Origin: Candidatus Petromonas tenebris
GTDB taxonomy: Bacteria > Bacillota > Clostridia > Peptostreptococcales > Caminicellaceae
NCBI GenBank assembly: GCA_014236755.1
Contig: JACCKY010000012.1
Span: forward strand, 39,366 to 103,365
Direction of reading: 5' to 3'
DNA length: 64,000 nt
Made by a program: the position numbers and the translations under genes. Shown here one piece after another: positions 30,417 to 38,973 of the stretch (positions are counted from its first letter, which is position 1; every line of letters starts with the position of its first letter). The notes under the pieces are model-generated. The model worked only from the letters and a program-made list of their open reading frames with translations, was not told the origin of the DNA and did not search any database.

Positions 30417-30597
30417 TTAACTCTCCTCGCTAATTCCTTACAGATATCCTTCAATAATTCTCTTCAGGCTCCGTAGAAGATCTGTTTTTATAGAAAAAAT
30501 TTAGAGGTAAAAACAGCTCTTCAAAGTCGCTTCAGAGGAAACATTGAAGGATATTTAAAGTTATACTGTTAGAGTAACTAGCACAAGAGGTAAATTT
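30417..30597 (+). repeat. Hairpin repeat family A, copy A3
   Basis: TTAACTCTCCTCGCTAATTC to ACTAGCACAAGAGGTAAATT. It has the same fold-back organisation as A2 (left GATATCCTTCAATAATTC, right GGAAACATTGAAGGATAT) and ends only about 75 bases before the arginase start. The rest of the 30230-30416 gap is AT-rich without other recognisable signals. Confidence 0.9.
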
Positions 30598-30673
30598 AAT
30601 GATTAAGTACGATACTACGAAAAACAAGTCCATAATTATGCAGAAAAATATTAGAGATTGGAGGGAACTTACA

Positions 30674-31564
30674 ATGGACATAAGCATAATAGGTGTTCCA
30701 ATTTTCTATGGTGCAGATAAGAGTGGGACTGAATTAGCTCCGAACAAATTGAGAGAAAAGAATATAGCCAACATTTTAAGCAAAAATAATCATAGTGTCT
30801 ATGACTTCGGAAATCTTCATGTGCCGGAAGTTAAAGAAGATGAGAAGTTTTCATTTCATTCAAATATGAAATATTTAAAACCTATAGTGGAAGTCAATAC
30901 AAATCTTGCTCATTTAGTATATTCTTCAATCAAAGCAGGAAGCTTTCCCCTTGTAGTAGGTGGAGACCACTCAGTGGGTATTGGAAGTATAGCAGGAGCT
31001 AGTAGAGCTCACAAAAATTTTGCAGTTATATGGATGGATGCCCATGCAGATATAAATACCCATGATACGAGTGAAAGTGCAAATGTCCACGGTATGCCCT
31101 TAGCTAAAGCTATGGGAATAGGCTACGAGGACTTAATAAATATTTATTTTGAAGGGAAGAAAGTACCAACGGAAAACGTTTATATAATAGGCGCTAGAGC
31201 ATTAGATGAGGGAGAAGTAAGGCTAATAAAGGAAAAAGACTTGAATGTTTTGTCAGTTGAAAATATTCGCAAGAAGGGTATAGATAAAGTAACTGATGAA
31301 ATCATTAAGGAACTTCAAGAAAAAAATATTGATGCTATTCATTTGAGTTTTGATCTAGATGTACTTGATACTAAATATGTACCGGGTACTGGAACTCCTG
31401 TAGATGGAGGTCTGGATGTTGAAGAAGCTAAACTTTTCATAAAAAGTATAATGAAAACAAAACTTTTAAAATCCATGGATTTTGTGGAGTTAAATGTATT
31501 ACTGGATAAAGATGATGCTACTGCAGATCTTTCAGTTGACTTATTAGATTTTATCTTTTCATAA
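30674..31564 (+). CDS. rocF: Arginase (ureohydrolase)
   Basis: Hydrolyses arginine to ornithine and urea with a binuclear manganese centre. 296 residues, normal for Bacillus-type arginase. Metal-ligand motifs are VVGGDHSVGIGS, WMDAHADINTHDTSESAN and SFDLDVLDTKYVPGTGTPV. The ATG at 30674 has TTGGAGGGA upstream; an upstream in-frame extension begins at the very edge of repeat A3 and is not believed. Agmatinase or formiminoglutamase are less likely given the N-terminal IIGVPIFYGADKSGTELAP typical of arginase. Confidence 0.92.
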   Translation: MDISIIGVPIFYGADKSGTELAPNKLREKNIANILSKNNHSVYDFGNLHVPEVKEDEKFSFHSNMKYLKPIVEVNTNLAHLVYSSIKAGSFPLVVGGDHSVGIGSIAGASRAHKNFAVIWMDAHADINTHDTSESANVHGMPLAKAMGIGYEDLINIYFEGKKVPTENVYIIGARALDEGEVRLIKEKDLNVLSVENIRKKGIDKVTDEIIKELQEKNIDAIHLSFDLDVLDTKYVPGTGTPVDGGLDVEEAKLFIKSIMKTKLLKSMDFVELNVLLDKDDATADLSVDLLDFIFS

Positions 31565-31576
31565 GTTATCACACTG

Positions 31577-31830
31577 AACAAAGGCGTCTGGCGACGCTTT
31601 GTTAGTTCGTAGTTGTTAGCCATTATTAGCTCTTAGTTCTTAGCTCTTGGCTCTTGGCAAATCCTAGTCGTTCTTTAGGGTCTTTCTTGCGGCCTGTCAC
31701 CCTTTTGCCATGAGCGGTCAGCAGTTAGCTGTTAGCCTTTTTAATATTTAACTGGTAAAAGGTTGTAATTTCTTGCATCCCTTGAATTTACTTTGTTTTA
31801 TACCTGCAATTTTTTTTAAAAAATGTTTGA
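31577..31830 (-). repeat. Interspersed repeat family C, copy C4 (longest, inverted)
   Basis: On the minus strand it contains all modules: GTTTAAACA-like AT-rich start, AAGGGATGCAAGAAATTACA, GGCTAACAGCTAACTGCTGA, the block AAAGACCCTAAAGAACGAC, GCCAAGAGCCAAGAGCTAAG and CTAACAACTACGAACTAACA, and the end hairpin AAAGCGTCGCCAGACGCCTTT. This makes it the reference copy. Its hairpin end lies 13 bases after the arginase stop and could serve as that gene's terminator. Confidence 0.88.
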
Positions 31831-31847
31831 GTTCCTTTACTATAAAA

Positions 31848-31882
31848 TAAGCAAGGCTTCTTATAAGAAACCTTGCTATTTT
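31848..31882 (-). terminator. Terminator of the minus-strand SASP gene
   Basis: On the minus strand, TAGCAAGGTTTCTTATAAGAAGCCTTGCTTATTTTAT: a good stem followed by T-rich sequence, 16 bases past the SASP stop. Confidence 0.75.
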
Positions 31883-31897
31883 TCTTTATACAGTTTC

Positions 31898-32083
31898 TTA
31901 TATTTGATTTCTCGCCCTCATTTCTAAAGCCTTTTTTACTATGTTACCACAATTTCGAGAAGATACTGATCCCCAGCCCTCTCTTCTAACTGTATCATCA
32001 ACTCCCAGTTCCTTGGCGATTTCCATCTTCAATTGCTCAAAAGCTGTGCGAGCCTCTGGAGCAATATTATTTCTTCTGCTCAT
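31898..32083 (-). CDS. Alpha/beta-type small acid-soluble spore protein
   Basis: 61 residues. Family hallmarks are the N-terminal region EARTAFEQLKMEIAKELGV, which contains the germination-protease-like E-x-A/L-KMEIA context, and the DNA-binding C-terminal half GWGSVSSRNCGNIVKKAL; the RNCG replaces the more common GxxGG-MT. AAGGAGTTG precedes the ATG. These proteins coat and protect spore DNA. Expression would be forespore-specific (sigma-G), though I did not identify its promoter with confidence. Confidence 0.88.
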   Translation of the reverse strand: MSRRNNIAPEARTAFEQLKMEIAKELGVDDTVRREGWGSVSSRNCGNIVKKALEMRARNQI

Positions 32084-32225
32084 TTAAGAACAACTCCTTT
32101 ATAAAGTCTTTACATTATTAGTTTGCGTAATAATAAGATATTTTATAACTTTTAATAGAATAATATTTTAGGAAAATAAAATAAAACTATTGAATAAATA
32201 TGCAATAAATGTTATAAATATTATA

Positions 32226-32400
32226 AAGATGAAGTTTTAATTTATTAGGATTTTGAGAATCCTTCTGGCTCATGTGAAGACTTGTTGCTCTTAAATATAT
32301 AGATAGAAGTAGCAACAAATACTTCAAAATGGCTCAGAAGGAAACCTCAAAATCCCTAGAGCAATATAAATTAAATCTTAAAGTTATGTATTTATACATA
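32226..32400 (+). repeat. Hairpin repeat family B, copy B3
   Basis: TTTTAATTTATTAGGATTTT, GAGAATCCTTCTGGCTCATG, a centre TTGTTGCTCTTAAATA...GTAGCAACAAA, then CTTCAAAATGGCTCAGAAGG and AATCCCTAGAGCAATATAAA. Its right end is 37 bases before the argH start and creates a spurious in-frame extension of argH. The rest of the 32084-32436 gap holds only AT-rich promoter-like sequence. Confidence 0.88.
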
Positions 32401-32436
32401 AAGTTAGAAAAAAATAATAAAGGGAAGGGATCGTAC

Positions 32437-33837
32437 ATGGGAGAGAATAAGAGTAATGATAAGCTTTGGGGAGGACGTTTTGCTAAAAATACCGCATCCT
32501 TAATGGATAAATTTAATGCATCTATTGAATTTGATCAAAAACTATACAAATATGATATAGAGGGTAGTATAGCCCATGCTAAAATGCTTAGCAAAACAAA
32601 TATTATAACAGAAGAAGAATCTAAGATTATTATAAAGGGACTTCAGTCTATTTTAGAGGATATTGAAAGGGGAAAGGTAACATTTAAGTTGGAGCTGGAA
32701 GATGTTCACATGAATATAGAAAAGTTATTAATCGATAGAATTGGTGAGCTGGGTAAAAAGCTGCATACGGCAAGGAGCAGAAATGATCAAGTAGCCATTG
32801 ATATAAGACTATATCTTCGTGAGGAAATAACAAATATCTGCAACTTAGTAAAGAATTTGTTGTCCTCCCTTATAGATATCGCTAAAGCTCATACTGAAAC
32901 TATTATGCCGGGTTATACCCATTTACAAAGAGCACAACCTGTTACATTGGCCTATCATATAATGGCCTATTTTCAGATGTTTAAAAGGGACTACGATAGA
33001 CTTAAGGATTGTTATAATCGAGTAAATATGCTTCCCTTAGGAGTAGGAGCCCTTGCAGGTACTACGTATCATACTGACAGGGAATTCCTAGCCCGTGAGC
33101 TAGGTTTTTCATCTCTATGTGAAAATGGCATGGATGCTGTTAGTGATAGAGACTTTATAATCGAATTTATAAGTACCTCAGCAATTATTATGATGCACCT
33201 TAGTCGTTTTTGTGAAGAACTGATTATTTGGAGCACATCGGAATTTGGCTTTGTTGAAATGGATGATAGCTATAGCACAGGAAGCAGCATAATGCCTCAA
33301 AAGAAAAATCCCGATGTTGCAGAACTGATTCGAGGGAAGACTGGTAGAATCTACGGTAACCTTATAAATATATTAACGGTTATGAAGGCACTGCCCCTTG
33401 CCTATAATAAGGATATGCAGGAGGATAAGCCTCCCCTATTTGACACTGTAGAAAATATAAAGGATTGTCTGGAAATTTTTAATAAAATGTTAAAGACTGC
33501 AGAATTTAAAAAAGAAAACATGAAGAAGGCTACTAAAAAGGGATTCATGAATGCCACTGATGTGGCTGATTACCTAGTTAAAAAAGGACTTCCCTTTAGA
33601 AGTGCCCATGAAATTGTAGGTAAGATGGTTCTTTACTGCATAGAGAGAAATAAGACGATAGATGATTTGACTCAGGAAGAGTTTAAAAACTTCTCCAATG
33701 TATTTGAGGAAGATATTTTACAAAAGATAAATATAGAGAACTGTGTTGAAGCAAAGGTATCCAAGGGCTCAACTTCCAAGAAGAGTGTTTTAGAGATGAT
33801 AGAAAGTGCCGAAAGTTTCATTGATAATTTCTTTTAA
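32437..33837 (+). CDS. argH: Argininosuccinate lyase
   Basis: Cleaves argininosuccinate to arginine and fumarate, the last step of arginine synthesis. 466 residues, normal length. N-terminal KLWGGRFAKNTASLMDKFNA, catalytic TARSRNDQVAIDIRL and GYTHLQRAQPV, signature loop GSSIMPQKKNPDVAELIRGK. ATG at 32437 with AAGGGAAGGG upstream. argG is not adjacent. The gene overlaps the convergent SpoVB-like gene by 20 bases at their 3' ends. Confidence 0.95.
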   Translation: MGENKSNDKLWGGRFAKNTASLMDKFNASIEFDQKLYKYDIEGSIAHAKMLSKTNIITEEESKIIIKGLQSILEDIERGKVTFKLELEDVHMNIEKLLIDRIGELGKKLHTARSRNDQVAIDIRLYLREEITNICNLVKNLLSSLIDIAKAHTETIMPGYTHLQRAQPVTLAYHIMAYFQMFKRDYDRLKDCYNRVNMLPLGVGALAGTTYHTDREFLARELGFSSLCENGMDAVSDRDFIIEFISTSAIIMMHLSRFCEELIIWSTSEFGFVEMDDSYSTGSSIMPQKKNPDVAELIRGKTGRIYGNLINILTVMKALPLAYNKDMQEDKPPLFDTVENIKDCLEIFNKMLKTAEFKKENMKKATKKGFMNATDVADYLVKKGLPFRSAHEIVGKMVLYCIERNKTIDDLTQEEFKNFSNVFEEDILQKINIENCVEAKVSKGSTSKKSVLEMIESAESFIDNFF

Positions 33838-35392
33838 TAATGGGAAGCATCTTTAGCTCTTCACTTGTCAATCCCCCTAAAACTATGATCAACAGCATGT
33901 AAAAACCACCACCAAGCACTACTGCTAAAACTGTACTTATCTTCAAAGAAGATGTTAGGGAAAAGAGTATACTATATAAGTGAGGAAGAATTAGAGCCAT
34001 TAGGGCAGACGCTATGATAGGTTTTAAAATTATTGAAGAAATATTTAGTTTAAGCCCAGTATGTTTCTTTACTATGATAAAGTTAAGAAATGCAGTAATC
34101 ATATAACTAATAATAGTACTTATTGCGGCACCTCTTATGCTTAATGAAGGATTTGACACTAATAAAGAGTTAAGCAAGATTTTGATTATACCACCGATGA
34201 TTATTGTAAACACGGGTATATAAGGTTTCCCGATGGCATGTAGTATGTTGGTGAATATTTGAGCCATGACGATAAATATAACGCTAAAGGCTAAGATTCT
34301 CAATATATCCTCTCCAGCTTTACTAGAAAAAACGGTGCCGATGGCCTCGCCTGACAACATAGAAAGTCCTACAGCAGCTGGTATTGCCAGGATACTACCT
34401 ATTTTCAGTCCCTTATTAATTCTAACTCTTAGCAAATTATAATCTTTTGATTTATTTGCTGCAGCTATAACCGGTACGATACTTGTACCAATGGAAACGC
34501 TAATCACTAATGGAACATTGATAAGGGTTAGGGCCCTTGCATTGCTTCCCATTAATCCTATGGCGATTTCTCTGCTGTTATGAAGTTTTGTCAATATATT
34601 AGGTAGCATTGTGGAATCTATAAACACCATAATCGAACTAATAGCACTTCCCATTGAAATAGGTACTGCTATTGATAGCAGTTCCATCAATATAGCCGAT
34701 GCGGACTCTATATTTGTTTCATTGAAACTATTTTTGACTTTCCTGTCTATTTCTTCTTTGTTCTTAAAAAAGTAAAGTAATAAAAATAATGCGCCTAAAA
34801 ATGCTCCTGCCGTTGCTCCAAAGGCAGCTCCTGCCACTACTATTCCAAGGTCTTTACCTTTCAATAGGAAAAAATAAGAGAGACCTATTCCTACTAGAAT
34901 TCTTCCTATTTGTTCAATAACCATTGAAATTCCAGTAGGAGTCATACTTCCCATTCCCTGAAAAAAGCCTCTAAAGGCAGACATGATAGCTACTAGAAAA
35001 GGAGCCAAAGTTAAAGCCATTAGACCAAAGTAAGTTTCAGGAGGCCAGTTTAAAAGTAAAATTATTTTTTGACTAAGTAAAAGCAGGCAAAGAGATGATA
35101 GACTACCCAAAATCATAAACAATATAGAGGATAATTTAAATACTCTATAGGCAGAATCAAATCTATTCAAACTTATTCTTTCAGCTGTCATCTTAGAGAC
35201 TGCAATAGATAATCCGACTGTAGAAACAGCTAAAAGAATTGTATAGAATGGATATAAAATATTATATAGACCTAGGCCCTGAGTTCCTACTAAATAATCT
35301 AAGGGAATTTTAAAAAAAACACCTAGAAATCTTGCAAAAAAGCTTAGAAAAATTAGAATAATAGTACCTTCGGCAAAGGATTGTCTTTTCAA
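33818..35392 (-). CDS. SpoVB/MurJ-like polysaccharide (lipid-linked precursor) flippase
   Basis: 524 residues with about 14 membrane helices and the MOP/MVF flippase pattern: an N-terminal FARFLGVFFKIPLDYLVGTQG and GLGLYNILYPFY, plus FRGFFQGMGSMTPTGISMVI. The closest named relatives in spore formers are SpoVB and paralogues (YtgP, YkvU), which move lipid-linked cell-wall or cortex precursors across the membrane. Which paralogue this is cannot be decided by eye. AGGAGGTATC lies upstream of the ATG. The last 20 coding bases overlap argH on the other strand. Confidence 0.88.
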   Translation of the reverse strand: MKRQSFAEGTIILIFLSFFARFLGVFFKIPLDYLVGTQGLGLYNILYPFYTILLAVSTVGLSIAVSKMTAERISLNRFDSAYRVFKLSSILFMILGSLSSLCLLLLSQKIILLLNWPPETYFGLMALTLAPFLVAIMSAFRGFFQGMGSMTPTGISMVIEQIGRILVGIGLSYFFLLKGKDLGIVVAGAAFGATAGAFLGALFLLLYFFKNKEEIDRKVKNSFNETNIESASAILMELLSIAVPISMGSAISSIMVFIDSTMLPNILTKLHNSREIAIGLMGSNARALTLINVPLVISVSIGTSIVPVIAAANKSKDYNLLRVRINKGLKIGSILAIPAAVGLSMLSGEAIGTVFSSKAGEDILRILAFSVIFIVMAQIFTNILHAIGKPYIPVFTIIIGGIIKILLNSLLVSNPSLSIRGAAISTIISYMITAFLNFIIVKKHTGLKLNISSIILKPIIASALMALILPHLYSILFSLTSSLKISTVLAVVLGGGFYMLLIIVLGGLTSEELKMLPIIKRNYQ

Positions 35393-35424
35393 AAAATGAT
35401 ACCTCCTAGTGTATATAATATTTA

Positions 35425-35604
35425 ATTAACTTGCCTCGCTAGTTCCTTATAGATATCCTTCAATGATCCTCTTCAGGCTCCGTAGAAGAGCTGTTTTATA
35501 TAGAAAAGATTTAGAGGTAAAAACAGCTCTTCAAAGTCGCTTCAGAGGAAACATTGAAGGATATTTAAAGCTATACTGTTAGAGTAAATAGCACAAGAGA
35601 TTAA
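35425..35604 (+). repeat. Hairpin repeat family A, copy A4
   Basis: ATTAACTTGCCTCGCTAGTT ... AATAGCACAAGAGATTAAT, 180 bases. The left arm GATATCCTTCAATGATCC, loop CTTCAGGCTCCGTAGAAG and stem AGCTGTTTT fold on AAAACAGCTCTTCAAAGTCG and TTCAGAGGAAACATTGAAGG. It lies between divergent genes. The rest of the gap carries an AT-rich region and AAGGAGGAAA before the next start. Confidence 0.9.
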
Positions 35605-35735
35605 TTAGCATATCATAACCCTGGAAAAAATTGTGCTACTTTTATTAGCTGTATTATAATAAATTGGGGGTATAATAAATAGTATCAAAAACGTGTTCCG
35701 AAGTTTTGACATCATAAATCTAAGGAGGAAATATA

Positions 35736-36197
35736 GTGGAAAGGACTGAAAAAACTTTTTTATCTTTTTTTAGTTGTTTCATGTTTTCCAGTGCCTTTGG
35801 ATATCTAGCATTTATCATACGAGTTTTTTCATCGAGTTTTAAAAATATAAATCCTCTTGAATATGTAATACCATGTCTTATGATTATAGGATCATTTTAT
35901 CTTATGTTAATAAGTATAGACAATAACAGTCTTAACAATAATAGGACATTTTTTATAACACATAGTATCACTTCAATAGTTAATTTTATTATTTTTTACT
36001 ATATAGGCAAGAGAATAGGAAATATTTCACCTTTTTATTTTATGACTTTTTTTAGTTGGGTATACTTTGTATTAGTGTCCTCAACATACTTTATTTATAA
36101 ATATTCTAAAAGGGCAGGAAAATACTTTATATATGGACTATGTATATTGTACACAATCTCAATACTTATTAGAGGAATACCTTTCTTTATAAGTTAG
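35736..36197 (+). CDS. Hypothetical integral membrane protein (about 5 helices)
   Basis: I do not recognise this 153-residue protein. It is strongly hydrophobic with predicted membrane segments near 10-30, 43-61, 75-94, 101-121 and 132-150, short loops, and basic residues (KYSKRAGKY) near the last loop. A GTG start follows TAAGGAGGAAA at good spacing, so translation is likely. It stands alone between repeat A4 and the chemoreceptor; context gives no functional hint. Confidence 0.7.
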   Translation: MERTEKTFLSFFSCFMFSSAFGYLAFIIRVFSSSFKNINPLEYVIPCLMIIGSFYLMLISIDNNSLNNNRTFFITHSITSIVNFIIFYYIGKRIGNISPFYFMTFFSWVYFVLVSSTYFIYKYSKRAGKYFIYGLCILYTISILIRGIPFFIS

Positions 36198-36406
36198 TAA
36201 AAAATTAAATCTATCCTTTTTCTTTTTAATTCTATTTAATTTGTTAAAATGATAAATTGGATGACTAAGGCTCAAAATATAATTTGAAAAATATGTCTAA
36301 TTATGTTAAAATTTTGTTAAGAATGTTTTACTAATATTGGATAAATCATATATTTGCCAGATTTTTAGTAAAGTGACTTTCCATCACTATATCCTAAAAG
36401 TTATAC

Positions 36407-36456
36407 GGCATAGGTAGACCTTTTTATATAAAGGGATGTCCCTATGTCATTTTTTG
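36407..36456 (+). terminator. Terminator-like stem-loop in the chemoreceptor leader
   Basis: GGCATAGG pairs with CCTATGTC, extended by an inner ACCTTT/AAAGGG pairing, and is followed by ATTTTTTG. It lies 74 bases upstream of the chemoreceptor start. The rest of the 36198-36529 gap is AT-rich; the segment 36361-36405 before the hairpin could hold a leader RNA element, but it fits no class I know. Confidence 0.6.
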
Positions 36457-36529
36457 TTTCGATAAGCAAGACGTATTTCGGTCTATACTTTTATAGGCTA
36501 CAAATAGTGAAAAACAGAGGGGGGAAATT

Positions 36530-38509
36530 ATGAATCTAGGTAAAAGCTTTAAGACAAGGCTTAGTATACTACTTACTATCATGATTTTATTGCCGCTGGT
36601 AGTGGCAAGCTATATTACCATGAGTAACAGCGCAAAATCTATAGAGAAAAGTATATATGAAAAAAATATGAGTTTAGCTGAAATGATGGGAAAAGAAATA
36701 GAGCTTATGGCACAAGATGCCGACAGTATGCTGGAAATCTTATCTGATACGAATACAGTTAGAAATATGGATCCTTTTGAAATGCATAGTTTACTAAAGC
36801 AGGTAGTTCTTGATTATCCTGTTATATCACAAATCTATGTTATGGATAAAACCGGCATGCAGATATATAAAACTTCAGGAACTTTAGGAGATAGATCCGA
36901 TAGAGATTATTTTAAAAAAGCAATAAAAGGTCAGTCTGCTTTTTCCGATGTAATTATTTCAAGAAGCACCAATAAACCTATCGTGGTAATAGCCCATCCT
37001 ATAAAAAGAGGAGGCGAGATTGTAGGAGTAATAGGGGCAAGTTTAGATTTAAGTAAATTGAGCGAGATGGCTGCTGAGGCTAAACCCGGTGAAACCGGCT
37101 ATGGCTTTGTAGTAGATCGCAATGGTAAAATTATCGGCCATCCTGATGAAAAATTAGTTCAAGAAATGAAAGACGTTTCTGATTTGAAACCTGTTAAGGA
37201 AGTTATTAATGGAAATATGGGGATAGGCGAATATACATATGAAGGTGTAGACAAGCTGGCAGCATATATGCCCATAGGAAAAACCGGTTGGGGAGTTATT
37301 GTCCAGTTGACATCTAAAGAAGCATTTAAAGAGCTAAATATTCAGAGAAGAAATTTTGCTATTTTAACGGTTGTAGCTGTAGTACTGGGATTGTTTATAT
37401 CAATCCTTATAGCTAATTACATAACAAAGCCATTAAATTTATTAAAGGATAAAATTGAGTTAGCCTCTAAAGGAGATTTATCAGCCAAAATTGTTGGAAA
37501 AATCTTGAGAAGAAAAGATGAGTTTGGATTATTAGCCAGTAGCTTCAATTCCATGATTGATGCCAATAATGATATAATTCAGAGGCTGACTAAATCAGCC
37601 GATGAACTTACAAAATCTTCAGCACATCTAAGTGATATAGTGGAGCAAAATACTGCAGCAATGCAGGAAGTTGCTTCAGGAACTAATCAGCTTGCTGAAA
37701 GCTCTCAAAGAGACTCACAAGCAACAAGGGATGGTGCAGAGGCTATCCAACAGGTAGCAAAGGGATCGGAAAACGTAGCCCAGAATGCCGAGAGTTTAAA
37801 TGAAATCGTAAGAAAAACTGTTAGTATTGCTCAAAAAGGTGCAGAGATGATGCAAGACACTTCTTCATCTATAGAAGAAACCTTTGAATCTTCAGAGCAA
37901 ATCAATGTGAAGATGGATGGTTTGGAAAAGTTAACAGCCAACATAGGCACTATAGTGGAGACAATTATGAGTATTGCAGAGCAGACTAACCTTCTTGCAC
38001 TTAATGCTGCCATTGAAGCGGCAAGGGCTGGAGAAGCAGGTAAGGGATTTGCAGTTGTAGCTGAAGAAATAAGAAAACTGGCGGAAGAGTCCAGTAGATC
38101 AGCAGAAAATATCACAGGCATACTGGAAGCAATTCAAAATGAAGTTAAAGAAACATCTGATATATTTGAATATACAAATGAAAGGCTAAGCTTAGTCGTA
38201 GATAAGACCCATAGGACACGAGAGCAGATACAGAGTATTGTGAAGGATTCTAAAGAAGCATTGATAGCAGTAGAGGAAATTGTATCGGTGTCAGAACAAC
38301 AGGCTGCTGCAGCGCAGCAAATGACATCATTGATGGACAATCTCCTAAGCTCTATTAACAATACAGCAGCTACAGCTGAGGAGATCAGTGCAAGTACTGA
38401 GGAGCAGACGGCAGCCACAGAGGAGATAGGCGCTATGGCTCAGCAGTTAAGCAGTATGGCTATGGAGTTTGAAGAAATAATTAAACACTTTAAGAAAAAC
38501 GAGAAATAA
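36530..38509 (+). CDS. Methyl-accepting chemotaxis protein with extracellular dCache-type sensor
   Basis: 659 residues: a membrane helix at about 12-30, an extracellular double-Cache-like domain to about 270 ([50 protein letters not shown]), a second helix at about 275-296, HAMP, then a long coiled-coil signalling domain. The hairpin tip reads [20 protein letters not shown] then [15 protein letters not shown], which binds CheA/CheW. Cache domains usually sense amino or organic acids; the ligand is unknown. GAGGGGGG precedes the ATG. Monogenic, with a possible attenuator upstream and a terminator downstream. Confidence 0.93.
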   Translation: MNLGKSFKTRLSILLTIMILLPLVVASYITMSNSAKSIEKSIYEKNMSLAEMMGKEIELMAQDADSMLEILSDTNTVRNMDPFEMHSLLKQVVLDYPVISQIYVMDKTGMQIYKTSGTLGDRSDRDYFKKAIKGQSAFSDVIISRSTNKPIVVIAHPIKRGGEIVGVIGASLDLSKLSEMAAEAKPGETGYGFVVDRNGKIIGHPDEKLVQEMKDVSDLKPVKEVINGNMGIGEYTYEGVDKLAAYMPIGKTGWGVIVQLTSKEAFKELNIQRRNFAILTVVAVVLGLFISILIANYITKPLNLLKDKIELASKGDLSAKIVGKILRRKDEFGLLASSFNSMIDANNDIIQRLTKSADELTKSSAHLSDIVEQNTAAMQEVASGTNQLAESSQRDSQATRDGAEAIQQVAKGSENVAQNAESLNEIVRKTVSIAQKGAEMMQDTSSSIEETFESSEQINVKMDGLEKLTANIGTIVETIMSIAEQTNLLALNAAIEAARAGEAGKGFAVVAEEIRKLAEESSRSAENITGILEAIQNEVKETSDIFEYTNERLSLVVDKTHRTREQIQSIVKDSKEALIAVEEIVSVSEQQAAAAQQMTSLMDNLLSSINNTAATAEEISASTEEQTAATEEIGAMAQQLSSMAMEFEEIIKHFKKNEK

Positions 38510-38517
38510 AAAATGAT

Positions 38518-38556
38518 AATGGTACGGAGGCTGGTTTAATCCGTACCTCATTTTTA
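38518..38556 (+). terminator. Terminator after the chemoreceptor gene
   Basis: GGTACGGA...TCCGTACC with a 10-base loop, followed by TCATTTTTAT. Confidence 0.8.
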
Positions 38557-38564
38557 TATTTTAC

Positions 38565-38849
38565 CTAGTTTAAATAATTTTTCACCTTATCTTCAATATT
38601 ATTTTTTTTCAGAAAATCCATAATCTGTTTTTCCTCCTTTTTAGAGAATTCGTAACCGTGTACTTTCATTCCATTATCTACAAGCTCCATATAATCGATA
38701 TCAAGGTCCCCATGGGCTTTATATACTACTAGAGTAATTGGATCTATAAACTCCCACTGATTGGCAGTTTCATCATCAAAATCGACATCTAATACTACAT
38801 CAATGGTGCAGCCTTTACGCTTGATTTCTTCAATACCATTTATTTTCAT
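38565..38849 (-). CDS. Hypothetical acidic cytoplasmic protein, 94 residues
   Basis: Not recognised. No signal or membrane segment. Acidic first half (VVLDVDFDDETANQWEFIDP), a VVYKAHGDLDIDYMELV stretch, and a helical basic C-terminus (FSKKEEKQIMDFLKKN). GGAGCG lies upstream of the ATG on the minus strand. Composition and codon use look like the neighbours', so I believe it is expressed. It is convergent with the chemoreceptor and sits just downstream of the Agr/c-di-GMP operon, but is separated from it by a terminator. Confidence 0.65.
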   Translation of the reverse strand: MKINGIEEIKRKGCTIDVVLDVDFDDETANQWEFIDPITLVVYKAHGDLDIDYMELVDNGMKVHGYEFSKKEEKQIMDFLKKNNIEDKVKNYLN

Positions 38850-38928
38850 TTTTTTCGCTCCTTTAAAACTAAATAATCAACATATACTTAGTATTTCCCA
38901 AAGATAAAAAAATAAAATTACAAATTTT

Positions 38929-38973
38929 AAAAGCTAGATTGGATATCTTAAGTTCATTTCCAATCTAGCTTTT
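38929..38973 (-). terminator. Terminator of the Agr-like/GGDEF operon
   Basis: AAAAGCTAGATTGG and CCAATCTAGCTTTT pair around an 18-base loop. On the minus strand the T-rich tail AAATTTGTAATTTTATTTTTT follows. It overlaps the stop of the GGDEF gene, so that gene is the last of the operon. Confidence 0.85.

Noticed and set aside
30599..30673. N-terminal extension of arginase
   Set aside because: Begins at the edge of repeat A3, lacks a ribosome binding site, and is outside the conserved arginase start.
32329..32436. N-terminal extension of argH
   Set aside because: It lies in repeat B3 and short leader; the ATG at 32437 has the ribosome binding site and begins the conserved protein.
36453..36470. 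TTTCGATAA before the chemoreceptor as a sigma-D (motility) promoter
   Set aside because: No TAAA element at the required 14-16-base distance upstream.
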